From Streptomyces pilosus (GTDB taxonomy: Bacteria > Actinomycetota > Actinomycetes > Streptomycetales > Streptomycetaceae), in assembly GCF_014649835.1 (NCBI RefSeq), contig NZ_BMTU01000021.1:1-64000 (forward strand): DNA of 64,000 nt, in the 5' to 3' direction. This document shows positions 44,014 to 53,034 of the stretch, in pieces. Each line of letters begins with the position of its first letter. Position 1 is the stretch's first letter. The translations under genes were made by a program, and so were the position numbers. Under the pieces are notes generated by a model that saw only the letters and a program-made list of their open reading frames with translations, searched no databases and was not told the DNA's origin.

Positions 44014-44907
44014 ATGAGCGAGCAGACCACCGACCTGCGGGAAACCGTCCGCGAGCGCTACGCCGCGGCGGCCATGAAGGTCACCGAGGGCAGCACCGCC
44101 TGTTGCGGGCCGCAGACCGTCGAGGTCGACGACAACTTCGGCTCCACCCTCTACGCCGCCGACGAACGCGACGTCCTGCCCGCCGAAGCCGTCGCCGCCT
44201 CCCTCGGCTGCGGCAACCCCACCGCCGTCGCCGAACTGCGCGAAGGCGAGCGCGTTCTGGACCTCGGCTCCGGCGGCGGCATCGACGTCCTGCTCTCCGC
44301 CCGCCGCGTCGGACCCACCGGCAAGGCGTACGGGCTGGACATGACCGACGAGATGCTCGCCCTCGCCCTCGCCAACGCCGCCAAGGCGGGCGCGACGAAC
44401 GTCGAGTTCCTGAAGGGCACCATCGAATCCATCCCGCTGCCCGCACACACCATCGACGTCGTGATCTCCAACTGCGTGATCAACCTGTCCGTCGACAAGC
44501 CCGCCGTCTTCGCCGAAACCTTCCGCGTCCTCAGGCCCGGCGGCCGGATCGGCGTCTCCGATGTCGTCGCCGACGACAGCCTCACCCCGGAGCAGCGGGC
44601 CGAACGCGGTGACCACGTCGGCTGCATAGCAGGCGCCCTGTCCTTCGCCGAATACCGCCAGGGCCTGGAAGCAGCCGGCTTCACGGACGTCGAGATCACC
44701 CCCACCCACCAGGTCGCCGACGGCATGCACTCCGCCATCGTCCGAGCAACCAAGCCGACGACCCCTGAGCCACCCACCGAGGCCACCAAGTCGGCCGACG
44801 CGTGCTGCGGCGTCAACGCCTGCTGCACCCCCGGCGAAACCTCCGCCGACCCCGCCCTGACCATCACCGAGGCCAAGACGGCATCCGGCTGCGGCTGCCA
44901 GCACTAA
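44014..44907 (+). CDS. arsM: Arsenite S-adenosylmethionine methyltransferase
   Basis: The 297-residue enzyme has the SAM motif VLDLGSGGGID (82-91) and the conserved arsenite-binding Cys66, Cys154 and Cys204 (SLGCGN, SNCVINL, HVGCIAG). It methylates As(III) to volatile or less toxic species. The C-terminal extension is Cys-rich (ACCGVNACC, GCGC), as in several ArsM proteins. ATG 44014 follows CCAGGAGTGAG. It is divergent from arsR and ends in a hairpin at 45000. Confidence 0.92.
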   Translation: MSEQTTDLRETVRERYAAAAMKVTEGSTACCGPQTVEVDDNFGSTLYAADERDVLPAEAVAASLGCGNPTAVAELREGERVLDLGSGGGIDVLLSARRVGPTGKAYGLDMTDEMLALALANAAKAGATNVEFLKGTIESIPLPAHTIDVVISNCVINLSVDKPAVFAETFRVLRPGGRIGVSDVVADDSLTPEQRAERGDHVGCIAGALSFAEYRQGLEAAGFTDVEITPTHQVADGMHSAIVRATKPTTPEPPTEATKSADACCGVNACCTPGETSADPALTITEAKTASGCGCQH

Positions 44908-44999
44908 AGCCACGCGAGAACAGGGTGCCACGCCACGAGCCCTGCCCATCACGGCCCGGCACGCCGACCAGCGCGGCGCCAGTCACCCCAGCCGACAGC

Positions 45000-45030
45000 G
45001 AGACCCCGGACCCCTCGAGGCCGGGGTCTC
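45000..45030 (+). terminator. Terminator after arsM
   Basis: GAGACCCCGG and CCGGGGTCTC form a 10-bp perfect stem with an 11-base loop. 44908-45173 holds nothing else supported. Confidence 0.75.
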
Positions 45031-45173
45031 CCTGTCAGCGGCTACCGGCGGCGCGCTGCGGTGGCTCGGATGATCTGATGGCGCAGCCACCGCTCAAACC
45101 ACGGCAGACCGAGACCTCCAAGGGCACATCTGCGCCCTTTGGCGGCGGGTGGGACGGATGGCTGGGACTGCGG

Positions 45174-46337
45174 TCAGCGGATGCCGAGGGCAACGATCTG
45201 GGTGATCGCCTCCTGGGCGAAGTTGTCATCACTGACGAGGATCAACAGCCGCTCGCCGGAGGGCAGGTCAGGCCCCCACGTCATGCCCTCGGTGTTGTCG
45301 ACGGCGGACAGGCCCAACGTGTCGAAGTCCGCCACGAGCTTCTTGCGCATCGGCACGACGGGCCGTCCCGCCAGGGAGTCGATCGCCTGCACGTCGGTCG
45401 CCCCGCGCGTGGTGGCGTCGAAGAGGCGGATCTTGTAGCCCGCGCCGGCGACCCAGGTACGCTCGAGCACCAGGTAGCGGTTGGGCTGGTCGGGGAAGGC
45501 GAGGATGGACGGAACTCCGGTATCCGGTCCCCACGGGCTGTCCGGGTCGTTCTCTGCGAAGATCTTCTCCAGCGGGTAGGCGAACTGTCCGAGCACCCGC
45601 CCGTCGCGGTTGTGCTGTGTGACACGGATCAGCGCGCCGTTGTTCACGTCGGGCTCCGGGCCGTCCTGGAGGAGCGGGCCCTCGATCGCGCTCGTCACCA
45701 CCTTGCCCTTGGAGCCGAAGGTGATCGCCTCGATCGCCTGGTTCCGCCGCGGGCCGCGCTCTTCCGTCGTGATCTCGTAGTTCTCCGGTAGCCGCAGCTG
45801 TCCGAGGTAGCCGCCGGTGAGGGAGGCGTACTGGATGGACGGCTGGATGACTGGCGGGCCGGCCATCTTGGGCCGGTCGCCCTCCTGCGCCCACCAGTAG
45901 GTGCAGCTGCGCGGGTCGACCCGGATCTCTTCCGGGTCGACGGCCTTGCCGTCGTCCAGGGTCGGGGCCGGGTAGAGCGAACCGTCGGGCTGGAGGAAGG
46001 GATGGGTGCCGGTGAAGTCGACGGCGTGCACACCGCTGGCGTCCACGTCCAGCCTGGCCGTGTAGAAACGGGCGGGCTGGAGGTACGAGCGGTCGTCGCT
46101 GATGAAGACGTACTCGCCGGTGCACGGGTTGCGGTCGATGCCGGAGAGCCCGCCGACCGTGGTGGCCTGGAAAGCGAATTTGTGCGGAACGGTCTTTTCG
46201 CCGAGCAGGCGGGCCTGTACGGCTCGGCCCAACCCCGGTGCTGGGTCGCCAGGTTGAGCGGTAGCCGCGGTGGGGGCCAGGGTTGAGGCCAGAAGCAGGG
46301 CTACAGCGCACGCGCGGCGCGTCAGAGAAGAACTCAC
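45174..46337 (-). CDS. Secreted esterase-like phytase-family protein
   Basis: The 387-residue protein has a signal peptide (ATA cleavage near residue 27) and motifs of the esterase-like activity of phytase family: GLSGIDRNPCTGEYVFISDD, VDPEEIRVDPRSCTYWWAQE, NQAIEAITFG and SDDNFAQEAIT. The family has a beta-propeller fold and is secreted; enzymatic specificity is uncertain. Neighbours give no clue. Confidence 0.85.
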   Translation of the reverse strand: MSSSLTRRACAVALLLASTLAPTAATAQPGDPAPGLGRAVQARLLGEKTVPHKFAFQATTVGGLSGIDRNPCTGEYVFISDDRSYLQPARFYTARLDVDASGVHAVDFTGTHPFLQPDGSLYPAPTLDDGKAVDPEEIRVDPRSCTYWWAQEGDRPKMAGPPVIQPSIQYASLTGGYLGQLRLPENYEITTEERGPRRNQAIEAITFGSKGKVVTSAIEGPLLQDGPEPDVNNGALIRVTQHNRDGRVLGQFAYPLEKIFAENDPDSPWGPDTGVPSILAFPDQPNRYLVLERTWVAGAGYKIRLFDATTRGATDVQAIDSLAGRPVVPMRKKLVADFDTLGLSAVDNTEGMTWGPDLPSGERLLILVSDDNFAQEAITQIVALGIR

Positions 46338-46902
46338 CGGAAGATCTTGGCCCGTGGCGGGCTGGGAGCGCAGTCACCCAATCGGGTGGGGCTCCGGGCC
46401 GCACCTAACGCGCCCGAGCAAATCGGCATGACTATCCAGATGCGGTATGAGCGAGAGCGCAGACCGGTTATTGATCGACTTCAGATCGGAGCCCGGACGC
46501 ATGCCCCCGGTGGACTGTCCTGTTCTCGTCAGGTCGGCTCGGCTCGAAAAGTTGGTCTGCTCAGTCGACGCGACGGGCTCCGGCTCAGCGCTGGCTGCCC
46601 CCAAGGCAACTGTCGGAGGACATCGCCCCTGCTCTGGCCGGTCCTGTGACCAGGACCGAGAGACTTGACCGCCACCTGATCGCCTCCGCTACGGGCGTTG
46701 TGGTCAATGTAGGAGGCAGAATGGCCACGACCAGCATCGGCACCATCAGGCACGTAGTCAGCCAGCGCCCGAAACCTACAAACAGCCCACCGCTGCAGAC
46801 AACGGCCGCACAAACTGCCGCGCACCCGAGCCCTCGGGGGCCTCGTCAACGCACACCGATACGTGATGGTCTCGGGGCTGCCGGCGGTGGGAGGGACGGT
46901 GG
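46338..46902. other. 565-base stretch without supported genes
   Basis: No frame combines a ribosome site and protein-like composition. On the minus strand a hydrophobic run (LTTCLMVPMLVVAILPPTLT) near 46,700-46,760 may be a transporter remnant, but I cannot assign it. Confidence 0.35.
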
Positions 46903-47511
46903 TCAGCGGTAGGCGGCGAGGAAGACGCGGGCGCCAGCAGCGGCGTAGTGGTCGAGTTCGGCCTCGGTGTGCTGGGCGCGGCCGGTGAACATGGCCTTGT
47001 TCACCGGGATCCACAGCAGCAGTCCGGAGAAGTGGTTCGCGGCCAGGAGTGCGTCGTCGATGCGGAGGAGCCCCTGGTCGGCCAGGCGCTGGAACGTCGC
47101 CGCCAGCGTGGCGAGCCCTCGCTGGAAGCCCCGCTCGTACCACTCGGTTCCCAGGTCGGGGAAGACGTCAGCGTTGGCGATGATCAGGCGCCGCAACTGG
47201 ATCACTCTGGGGGCGGTGAGGGCGGTCAGAAACTGACGGGCGAGCCGGGTCAGGTTCTCTTCCAGGCCGGCGTCGTCGGTGGGGAGGTCGGCCAGCAGGT
47301 CGATCGTGGTGTCGAGCCGCTCGGTGGTGGCCAGGACGATGTCAGCGAAGAGCTTCTCCTTGTCGGAGAAGTGCTTGTAGACGGTCTGCTTGGACACCGC
47401 GGCCAGTTTCGCGATGTCGTCCATGCTCGTTCCCGCGTACCCCTTGTCCAGGAAAACGCTGGTCGCGGCCTCCAGGATCGCCTCGTGCTTGCGCGCTGAA
47501 CGGCTGTCCAT
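46903..47511 (-). CDS. TetR-family repressor of the adjacent hydrolase
   Basis: The 202-residue protein has a TetR helix-turn-helix (TSMDDIAKLAAVSKQTVYKH) and a helical ligand domain with a C-terminal TetR_C-like region. ATG 47511 follows AAGGAGGAG. It is divergent from an alpha/beta hydrolase gene, with a 23-bp palindrome and a second weaker copy in the 140-base gap. Confidence 0.9.
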   Translation of the reverse strand: MDSRSARKHEAILEAATSVFLDKGYAGTSMDDIAKLAAVSKQTVYKHFSDKEKLFADIVLATTERLDTTIDLLADLPTDDAGLEENLTRLARQFLTALTAPRVIQLRRLIIANADVFPDLGTEWYERGFQRGLATLAATFQRLADQGLLRIDDALLAANHFSGLLLWIPVNKAMFTGRAQHTEAELDHYAAAGARVFLAAYR

Positions 47512-47549
47512 AACCGACTCCTCCTTCATCCGCTTGTCCCTTCCCCAGC

Positions 47550-47599
47550 AGAGTACTGGACTGACCAGTACTCGTATGAGTACTGTACCGTCCAGTTCC
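47550..47599. promoter_or_regulatory. Double TetR operator
   Basis: GAGTACTGG-ACTGA-CCAGTACTC (47550-47572) is a perfect palindrome. A related copy, GAGTACTG-TACCG-TCCAGT, begins 27 bases on at 47577. Both lie between the divergent starts. Confidence 0.8.
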
Positions 47600-47650
47600 A
47601 AAGCGCAGGGCTTCCGGCCCTGCGCACCCCGCAGACACAGGGAGTGGCTC

Positions 47651-48454
47651 ATGAACAAGGTGTTCTCTGCCGACGGCACGGCCATCGCCTACGAGCAGCA
47701 GGGCTCCGGCCCCGCGGTGGTGCTCGTCGGCGGCGCTTTCATGACGCGCGGCGATTCCGCCGCACTCGCCGGCCTGCTGGCCGAGCACTGCACCGTCCTT
47801 ACGTACGACCGCCGGGGCCGCGGCGACAGTGGGGACAGCCCCAAGTACGACGTACTGCGCGAGGTCGAGGACCTGGACGCCCTGATCGAACGCGTGGGTG
47901 GCGAGGCGATGGTCTTCGGCATGTCCTCCGGCGCCGTACTGGCGCTGGAGGCCGTCGCCCGGGGCAGCGCCGTCTCCCGACTGGCCGTCTACGAGCCGCC
48001 CTTCATCACCGACTCCAGCCGCCCACCGCTGCCCGACGACTACGTCGCCCACCTGACGAACCTCGTGAAGGAGGGGGCCTACGGCGACGCTGCGGCCTAC
48101 TTCATGACCGCAGCCGTGGGCATGCCCGCCGAGGCCGTCGCCGGGATGCGGCAGGCCCCCTTCTGGGCCGGTATGGAATCCACCGCCCGCACCCTGCCCT
48201 ATGACGGCCAGATCATGGGCGACACCATGTCCGGCCGCCCGCTGCCCACCGACCGCTGGCAGTCCGTGACCGTCCCCGTCCTCGTCGGCTGCGGGGACGC
48301 AGGAGCCCCGCACATGCTCACCGGCGCGCGGGAACTCGTTGCACTGGGCGACAACTTCACCCTGCACCTCTTCTCCGGCCAGGAACACAACATCGCCCCA
48401 GAGCTCCTCGCCCCCGTCCTGACCGACTTCTTCACCACCGGGAAGCAGGTGTGA
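47651..48454 (+). CDS. Alpha/beta hydrolase
   Basis: The 267-residue protein has the hydrolase-fold order: oxyanion region VVLVGGAFM, YDRRGRGDS, nucleophile elbow GMSSGAV (Ser near 97), a late acid residue and the catalytic His in GQEHN near 250. It probably hydrolyses a small ester or detoxifies a compound sensed by the TetR. ATG 47651 has GGGAG upstream. The next gene overlaps its stop (GTGA). Confidence 0.88.
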   Translation: MNKVFSADGTAIAYEQQGSGPAVVLVGGAFMTRGDSAALAGLLAEHCTVLTYDRRGRGDSGDSPKYDVLREVEDLDALIERVGGEAMVFGMSSGAVLALEAVARGSAVSRLAVYEPPFITDSSRPPLPDDYVAHLTNLVKEGAYGDAAAYFMTAAVGMPAEAVAGMRQAPFWAGMESTARTLPYDGQIMGDTMSGRPLPTDRWQSVTVPVLVGCGDAGAPHMLTGARELVALGDNFTLHLFSGQEHNIAPELLAPVLTDFFTTGKQV

Positions 48455-49019
48455 GCAAGGTCTTCGCCAGTCTGGGCATGTCTCTGGACGGTTTCATCGC
48501 CGGCCTAAACTCCCGTCCCGACAACCCACTCGGTGACGGCGGAACGCGCACCACGGCGGGCAGACCAACCAGGACAACGACATCGTCCAGGAAAACTCTT
48601 CACGCGCCGGCGCCTGCATCGTGGGGCGGCAGATGTGGGCCGAAGGAGGGGCCGGCTGGCCTGCCCCCCGCCCTTCCGCGCCGCCGTCTTCGTCCTCACC
48701 CACGCCCCACGGGAACCATGGGTCCGGCAAGGCGGCACTACCTTCACCTTCATGACCGAAGGGGATTGACGGCGCACCGACCCAGGCTCGTCACGCCGCA
48801 GGGGACAAAGACGTCCAGATCTCCGGCGGCGCAAACACCATACGACAGTTCATCGACGCCAGACTGCTAGACGAACTCCAGACCCACCTCGCGCCCCTCA
48901 TACTCGGCTCGGGCGTCCGGCTCTTCGACGGCGTCTCACCCGGTCTCGGTCGCGAACCCACACGGGTGGTCGACTACCCCCAGGTCGCTCACCTCACAGA
49001 CCGCATCACACCGTCCTAG
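48451..49019 (+). pseudogene. Dihydrofolate-reductase-like (RibD C-terminal) protein, frameshifted
   Basis: GTG 48451 overlaps the hydrolase stop. The frame starts SKVFASLGMSLDGFIAG, then loses frame near 48,535; other frames continue with QTNQDNDIVQ, IVGRQMWAEGG, FVLTHAPREPW, QISGGANTIRQFIDARLLDE and LILGSGVRLFDG, ending at 49019. These are RibD-C/DHFR-like reductase motifs. At least two indels break it; the segment between the start and QTNQDN is also shortened. Confidence 0.8.
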
Positions 49020-49129
49020 AGTCCAACCCCGACGCCGCATGGCGTAACTGCCGCACTCCTCACGAGCGAGGCAGGCGGCTTGTGACAGGTCCTCATTCAG
49101 GACTGCCGTGACCGACCGGAAGCGGCCTC

Positions 49130-49753
49130 TTAGTATCCCCAGCTGGCGTAAACGGTAACGTTTTTGCCATTGTCCCTGGCTCCGACGCACACGTCACGCC
49201 AGTCGAGCAGCCAGCCGCTGGAGCGGCAGCTCTCCTGCTGGAGGCCCAGTTCGCGGATGATCTCCGGGCGGGACAGGCCGTCCGTGCTGATGACCGTCGC
49301 GGTACGCCAGCAGCCACCGGAACCGCAGCCGATGCCCTCGTCGACCATGCTGATGCCTTGCGGCACTGAGGGGAGGGCCTCGGACGGCGGGGCGTCCGAG
49401 CCTTCGCTGAGCATCAGCGCATACAGAAGACCGACGACGAGGGTGAGGGCGAACTGCATCCCCAGGAAGCCGATCGCTCCATTGCGGCGGGGCACCCATT
49501 CCGCGGGAGGGGAGTTCTCGTGTCGGCCTTCCAGTCCCGCGCCGCAGGCGATGAGCAGAGGCGCCAGGGCCGTGAACAGCAGATGGGCGTCGGGCCCGGG
49601 GGCGTGGATCCATCCCTGCTGGACACTGATCAGCAGGCCGGCGCCAGCGAGAAGTGTGCCGCCGATCGCGAAGCCGACAGGGCGGGTGCGGGCGATCGTC
49701 ATCCAGACGACGGCGGGCGCGACGGCGAAGAGTATCCCCAGGACGTACAGCAT
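49130..49753 (-). CDS. Four-helix membrane protein with Cys-containing tail
   Basis: From ATG 49753 the 207-residue protein has four membrane helices (LGILFAVAPAVVWMTIA, GFAIGGTLLAGAGLLIS, LLFTALAPLLIACGAG, FLGMQFALTLVVGLLYALML) and an external C-terminal part with four Cys (GCGSGGC, SCRSSG, DVCVGA). No ribosome site is obvious before the ATG; the frame is open upstream but is non-conserved there. Family not recognised. Confidence 0.65.
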   Translation of the reverse strand: MLYVLGILFAVAPAVVWMTIARTRPVGFAIGGTLLAGAGLLISVQQGWIHAPGPDAHLLFTALAPLLIACGAGLEGRHENSPPAEWVPRRNGAIGFLGMQFALTLVVGLLYALMLSEGSDAPPSEALPSVPQGISMVDEGIGCGSGGCWRTATVISTDGLSRPEIIRELGLQQESCRSSGWLLDWRDVCVGARDNGKNVTVYASWGY

Positions 49754-49789
49754 GTACGGGGTGACGTGCGGCCCTGAGCGCGCGGTTCC

Positions 49790-49960
49790 CGACCCTGCTC
49801 GATCACATGTCGCCGACCATGACCACCCTCTATGCCAAGCTCCATGACAAGACGCTGCGGCACTGAGAGAAACGCCCTCAAGGTCGACCACGAGGGGCAG
49901 AAGGCAGAGATCGCTGCAGACTGCCCGGCTCAGGACGGCGTTCTTCAGCGCGAACCCACG
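49790..49960 (+). pseudogene. Tyrosine recombinase/integrase C-terminal remnant
   Basis: The plus frame reads LLDHMSPTMTTLYAKLHDKT, then LRH, a TGA, then ERNALKVDHEGQKAEIAADC. This matches the C-terminal end of Streptomyces element integrases (with the catalytic-Tyr helix MTTLYAKLHD), where a Trp codon is expected at the TGA. The catalytic N-terminal part is gone. Confidence 0.65.
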
Positions 49961-50068
49961 GATGTCACCGGTGTGCGTCAGGCCGATGCATTCGTGGGTT
50001 CGGGGAAGCACGAGGTTGCTGGGCGCTCCGAAGGGCTCTCGGCGATGACGTGGGCCGGAGGTTTTTGG

Positions 50069-50620
50069 CTATGACGGTCGCCCGCCGAACTGCCAGTTGT
50101 GCACCTCGATGTCGGCGTACCGGTCCGGGGTCAGGATGGCGCGTGCCCTATCCGAGTCCGGCGCTCGGACCACCGCCGCGGTGCCCAGCCAGGTGGCGCC
50201 GTTGTCGGACAGCAGCGGTCCGTAGGCGATCAGTTCATCCCGGTCGGGCGGCACTTCGCAGTCGGCGGCCTGTCCCGTGCCGAGGCCGATCACCAGATAC
50301 CGGTTCCCACCGGTCCGGCCGCCGGGGAAGTCCCACATCGTGCGCCCCAGCATGTTGCTCCACCGTCGTAGCAGCACGTCCCGGTAGACGCCGGCCTGGT
50401 AGTTGGGCTCGTCGAAGGCGAATGTGCGGGCGGCAGAGGGGCCGGGCAGGTCGAGGATGTGCACGCTGCCGGTGGGTGTGTCGCCGTCGTCGGCGAGAGT
50501 CGGGCCCCTGGCGATCATCTCCTTCGCGTACTGGTCCATGTAGGACCAATGCTCTTCCACCAGCTCGTAGCGCAGTGGCAGGGACGCGGGCCGGTCTCGG
50601 TGGTAGCAGAAAAACTCCAT
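50069..50620 (-). CDS. YciI-like protein with two YCII domains
   Basis: The 183-residue protein starts MEFFCYHRDRP and contains two YCII-type alpha/beta modules (LVEEHWSYMDQYAKEMIARG; DELIAYGPLLSDNGATWLGT), each with the conserved His/Asp region. YCII domains occur in small enzymes and stress proteins; exact activity is unknown. ATG 50620 lacks a strong ribosome site; TTG 50638 is possible. Same strand as whiB, 42 bases downstream of it. Confidence 0.75.
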   Translation of the reverse strand: MEFFCYHRDRPASLPLRYELVEEHWSYMDQYAKEMIARGPTLADDGDTPTGSVHILDLPGPSAARTFAFDEPNYQAGVYRDVLLRRWSNMLGRTMWDFPGGRTGGNRYLVIGLGTGQAADCEVPPDRDELIAYGPLLSDNGATWLGTAAVVRAPDSDRARAILTPDRYADIEVHNWQFGGRPS

Positions 50621-50662
50621 GCCCAACGATCTCTGCAAGGAGGTGACCAGGTCGAGCGGGTT

Positions 50663-50968
50663 TCATGGCGATTGCTGCTCGGCGGCCTGCTCCAGCAGGG
50701 CACGTGCGGATGCCGCAAGGACGGCACGGCGGAGCGCACGACGTTGGCTGGGAGTGGTAGCGCCCCAGACGCCGTCCGTCTCACCGTGGCGGACGGCCCA
50801 GTCGCGGCAGTCGTTCAGCACCGGGCAGCGTCTGCACCCCGTGCGGGCCGGGGCCGCGGCCGTGTCCGTCTCCCCCAGGGGGAAGAACAGCTCGGGATCC
50901 TCGCCCACGCACGACGCCTGCGCGTGCCAGCCGATATCAACGTTCCAGGACGCGAGTGAGCGCGCCAT
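50663..50968 (-). CDS. WhiB-family iron-sulfur regulator
   Basis: The 101-residue protein has the four Fe-S Cys of WhiB proteins (Cys20, Cys45, Cys48, Cys54; ASCVGEDPELFFPLG, then CRRCPVLNDC), followed by GVWGA, the turn that contacts sigma factor. A perfect GGAGGTG ribosome site before ATG 50968 sets the start, against a longer upstream frame. The basic C terminus (QRRALRRA) likely binds DNA. It is not a clear match to WhiB1, WhiB2 or WhiB7 from sequence alone. Confidence 0.9.
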   Translation of the reverse strand: MARSLASWNVDIGWHAQASCVGEDPELFFPLGETDTAAAPARTGCRRCPVLNDCRDWAVRHGETDGVWGATTPSQRRALRRAVLAASARALLEQAAEQQSP

Positions 50969-51670
50969 ACCGCACCTCCAGCAGCCGACCGGCACGTCGG
51001 TGTCGCCCGCGGCAGCACGAGCCGCGGTCCCGGCAGAGGTGAGCGCCATGCTAATGCCGGAGATGGCCTCGTGGCTATACCTGGATTTTCCCGGCAACAT
51101 GGTTGATCGTGGACATGTCCATGGGGGAAGGAGTCGGCCGGGCGGCCGTCGAGCGCGCCGGTGCAACCGCGGGGGCGGCCCGGCCGCCCCGACACGCGGA
51201 GCCCCGAGCGGGCACCACGGTCGTTCTTCGCCGGGTGGGCAGCCGGGAAACGCTGACGGGCACGCCCTTGGAGCCCGAGCTGGTGGTGGAGTCGGCGTCG
51301 ACGTCGCCCTGACGCTTACATCGAGGCGTTCGACACCGACGCCGCGGTCACCGCCACAGAGCTGCTGCGATTCGGTACTCCCGGGCCGCCGTCCACCAAT
51401 CCACGCCGCCCACCCCTCCCCCGCTCACCCCGCTGGCCGGTACCTGCTCGCCCTTGACGCCTACGGCCTGCGCCGGCACCCGCCTCCAAGCCGTCCACCC
51501 CGACCATTAACCGTCACCGGTAACCACCTCGATAGCGTCGCCCCTGGAGGGCAGCTGACGCACTGCGTGCCCAGTACCAGGGATCCAGTGGTGACAGGGT
51601 GGTACGCCTCGTGAGGGAACATCCGGAATGCACAGGGGAGGCGGCAGCGAGGGTGGGCACTCGGGACGGT
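50969..51670. other. Gene-poor stretch upstream of whiB
   Basis: No intact gene is supported. Near 51,171-51,190 there is a GC palindrome (GGGGCGGCCCGGCCGCCCC). A short protein-like run (AYIEAFDTDAAVTATELLRF) near 51,318-51,375 may be a remnant; I cannot place it. Confidence 0.35.
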
Positions 51671-51979
51671 ATGGATGACAATGACAGCCAGCAGAGTGAC
51701 GACCAGCAGCGCGGGACGGTGGAACGGCTGGTGAGGGCATGGCTGGCCGAGACCGAACATCATGACCATGACGCCGCCAGCGAGGCCCGTGCCGGCTGGG
51801 AGCAAGGCTCCCTGTCTGAACCGGCTGCACAGGACCTGGCCACGTGGGTCACCGCACGCGTCACAAACACGGCGTTCAACGAGGACGAGGGCCCACACGT
51901 CGAAAGCAACGTCCGGATCACACCGGCCGATAAGGACACCATGCACCGCTGGCTGCGGTCGCGGGGCCACTCAGTCTGA
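51671..51979 (+). CDS. Small acidic hypothetical protein
   Basis: From ATG 51671 the 102-residue protein is rich in Asp, Glu and His (MDDNDSQQSDDQQRGTVERL, EHHDHDAASEARAGWEQGSL). It is helical and has no known family. No clear ribosome site; TTG or GTG starts up to 51599 are also possible. It could be a conserved Streptomyces small protein. Confidence 0.5.
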   Translation: MDDNDSQQSDDQQRGTVERLVRAWLAETEHHDHDAASEARAGWEQGSLSEPAAQDLATWVTARVTNTAFNEDEGPHVESNVRITPADKDTMHRWLRSRGHSV

Positions 51980-52169
51980 CCGACCGCGGCGACGGCGATC
52001 CAGCCGACGACACGGGGACCTGTAACGCCGCGTCCCGGCGCCGGGCTCTCTCATCCGACCGGAGCCGCCGATGGGCGTTCCGCCCGTCGGGATCCGGCCG
52101 GTACGGGTCGGACCGGCTGACGGCGGACGACCCGCGCTTCGTCATCGGCGGGCTTCGCTCGGCGCGAAG

Positions 52170-52545
52170 TCGGCAAGCCGACTCTTCACGCAGTCCCCGA
52201 CGAGGCCACGGCCGCCCTCGTCGAGCAGGAACTGCAGCGCCTGTCGCTCGTGGCCTTCGCCCAGCTGAACCGGGGCCGCCAGTGGGTATCGGCCGACGAA
52301 CTCGAGCAAGACCTCACCGCCGTACTGGGCAGGCAACCGGTACGGCCACCGGGATTCTGCACCCCGCTCACCGCCGCCGAAACGGCCCTCGGCCGTTTCT
52401 TCTTCGTCCAGCGAGCCCGGTCCGTGCGGGACGGCCACATACTCGCCACCTACGAGTTCTGCACGCGACCTTCAACGAGTATCTGGCTGTACGCCTCACC
52501 CTGCACCTGCTCACCGACCTGCTCGCGCCCCGCTTAGCCGGGCAG
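52170..52545 (+). pseudogene. NACHT/STAND NTPase C-terminal fragment
   Basis: The frame reads AFAQLNRGRQWVSADELEQD, then TAAETALGRFFFVQRARSVR and DGHILATYEF; after a frameshift near 52,460 it continues FLHATFNEYLAVRLTLHLLT. This FHATFxEYLAxR region is typical of the end of the NTPase module in Streptomyces NACHT proteins. No P-loop is present. Confidence 0.5.
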
Positions 52546-52614
52546 CCTGCCGCAGTCTGTTTCAGTGCCGGAACGCAATTGCGGTCGGCCCGTCTCGACG
52601 ACACGGTCGTGGTC

Positions 52615-52815
52615 GGGACTCAGCAGGCGCGGCGGATGACCGCGGCGGGGCCGATGATGCCTCGGCCGAACGTGTCGCGTACCCGGTCGACAGCGGCCTC
52701 CGTAACGAGCCGGGCCTCACGGGTGTGGTCCAGTCTCGCCCACCAGCTGATGGACGCTGCCAGCCGCAATGCGGCGCCGCCACCAGACGCCTCAGTCACA
52801 GAACGGAACCTCCGA
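52615..52815 (-). pseudogene. C-terminal fragment, perhaps Y-family DNA polymerase
   Basis: The minus frame reads REARLVTEAAVDRVRDTFGR, then GIIGPAAVIRRAC and a stop. This ending (AxDRxRxRFGxxxxxPAxxxRR) resembles the C terminus of actinobacterial Y-family DNA polymerases. Its last 36 bases repeat at 26732-26767. Only the tail survives, so the assignment is tentative. Confidence 0.35.
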
Positions 52816-53034
52816 TCAGGGAAGTCCGACCCCTAGGGCCGGGCGGCGGGACCCACCACCCACCGCAACCACGCCTGCTGATGCTGTTTGTCCGTCACGG
52901 CCGGCACGGCCCAAGACTCGGAGCCGCTGATGCTGTTCACGACGTTCAGATGGGTCGATCCTCGCCCTGACCTGCCCGTACATGCCTGCCCCCAGTCAGC
53001 ACTTGTTGTCAGTGGAGCCTGTGAGAATGGCGTG

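Noticed and set aside
46374..46604. Minus-strand frame in the gene-poor stretch after the phytase-like gene
   Set aside because: No start site, mixed low-complexity composition and no motif.
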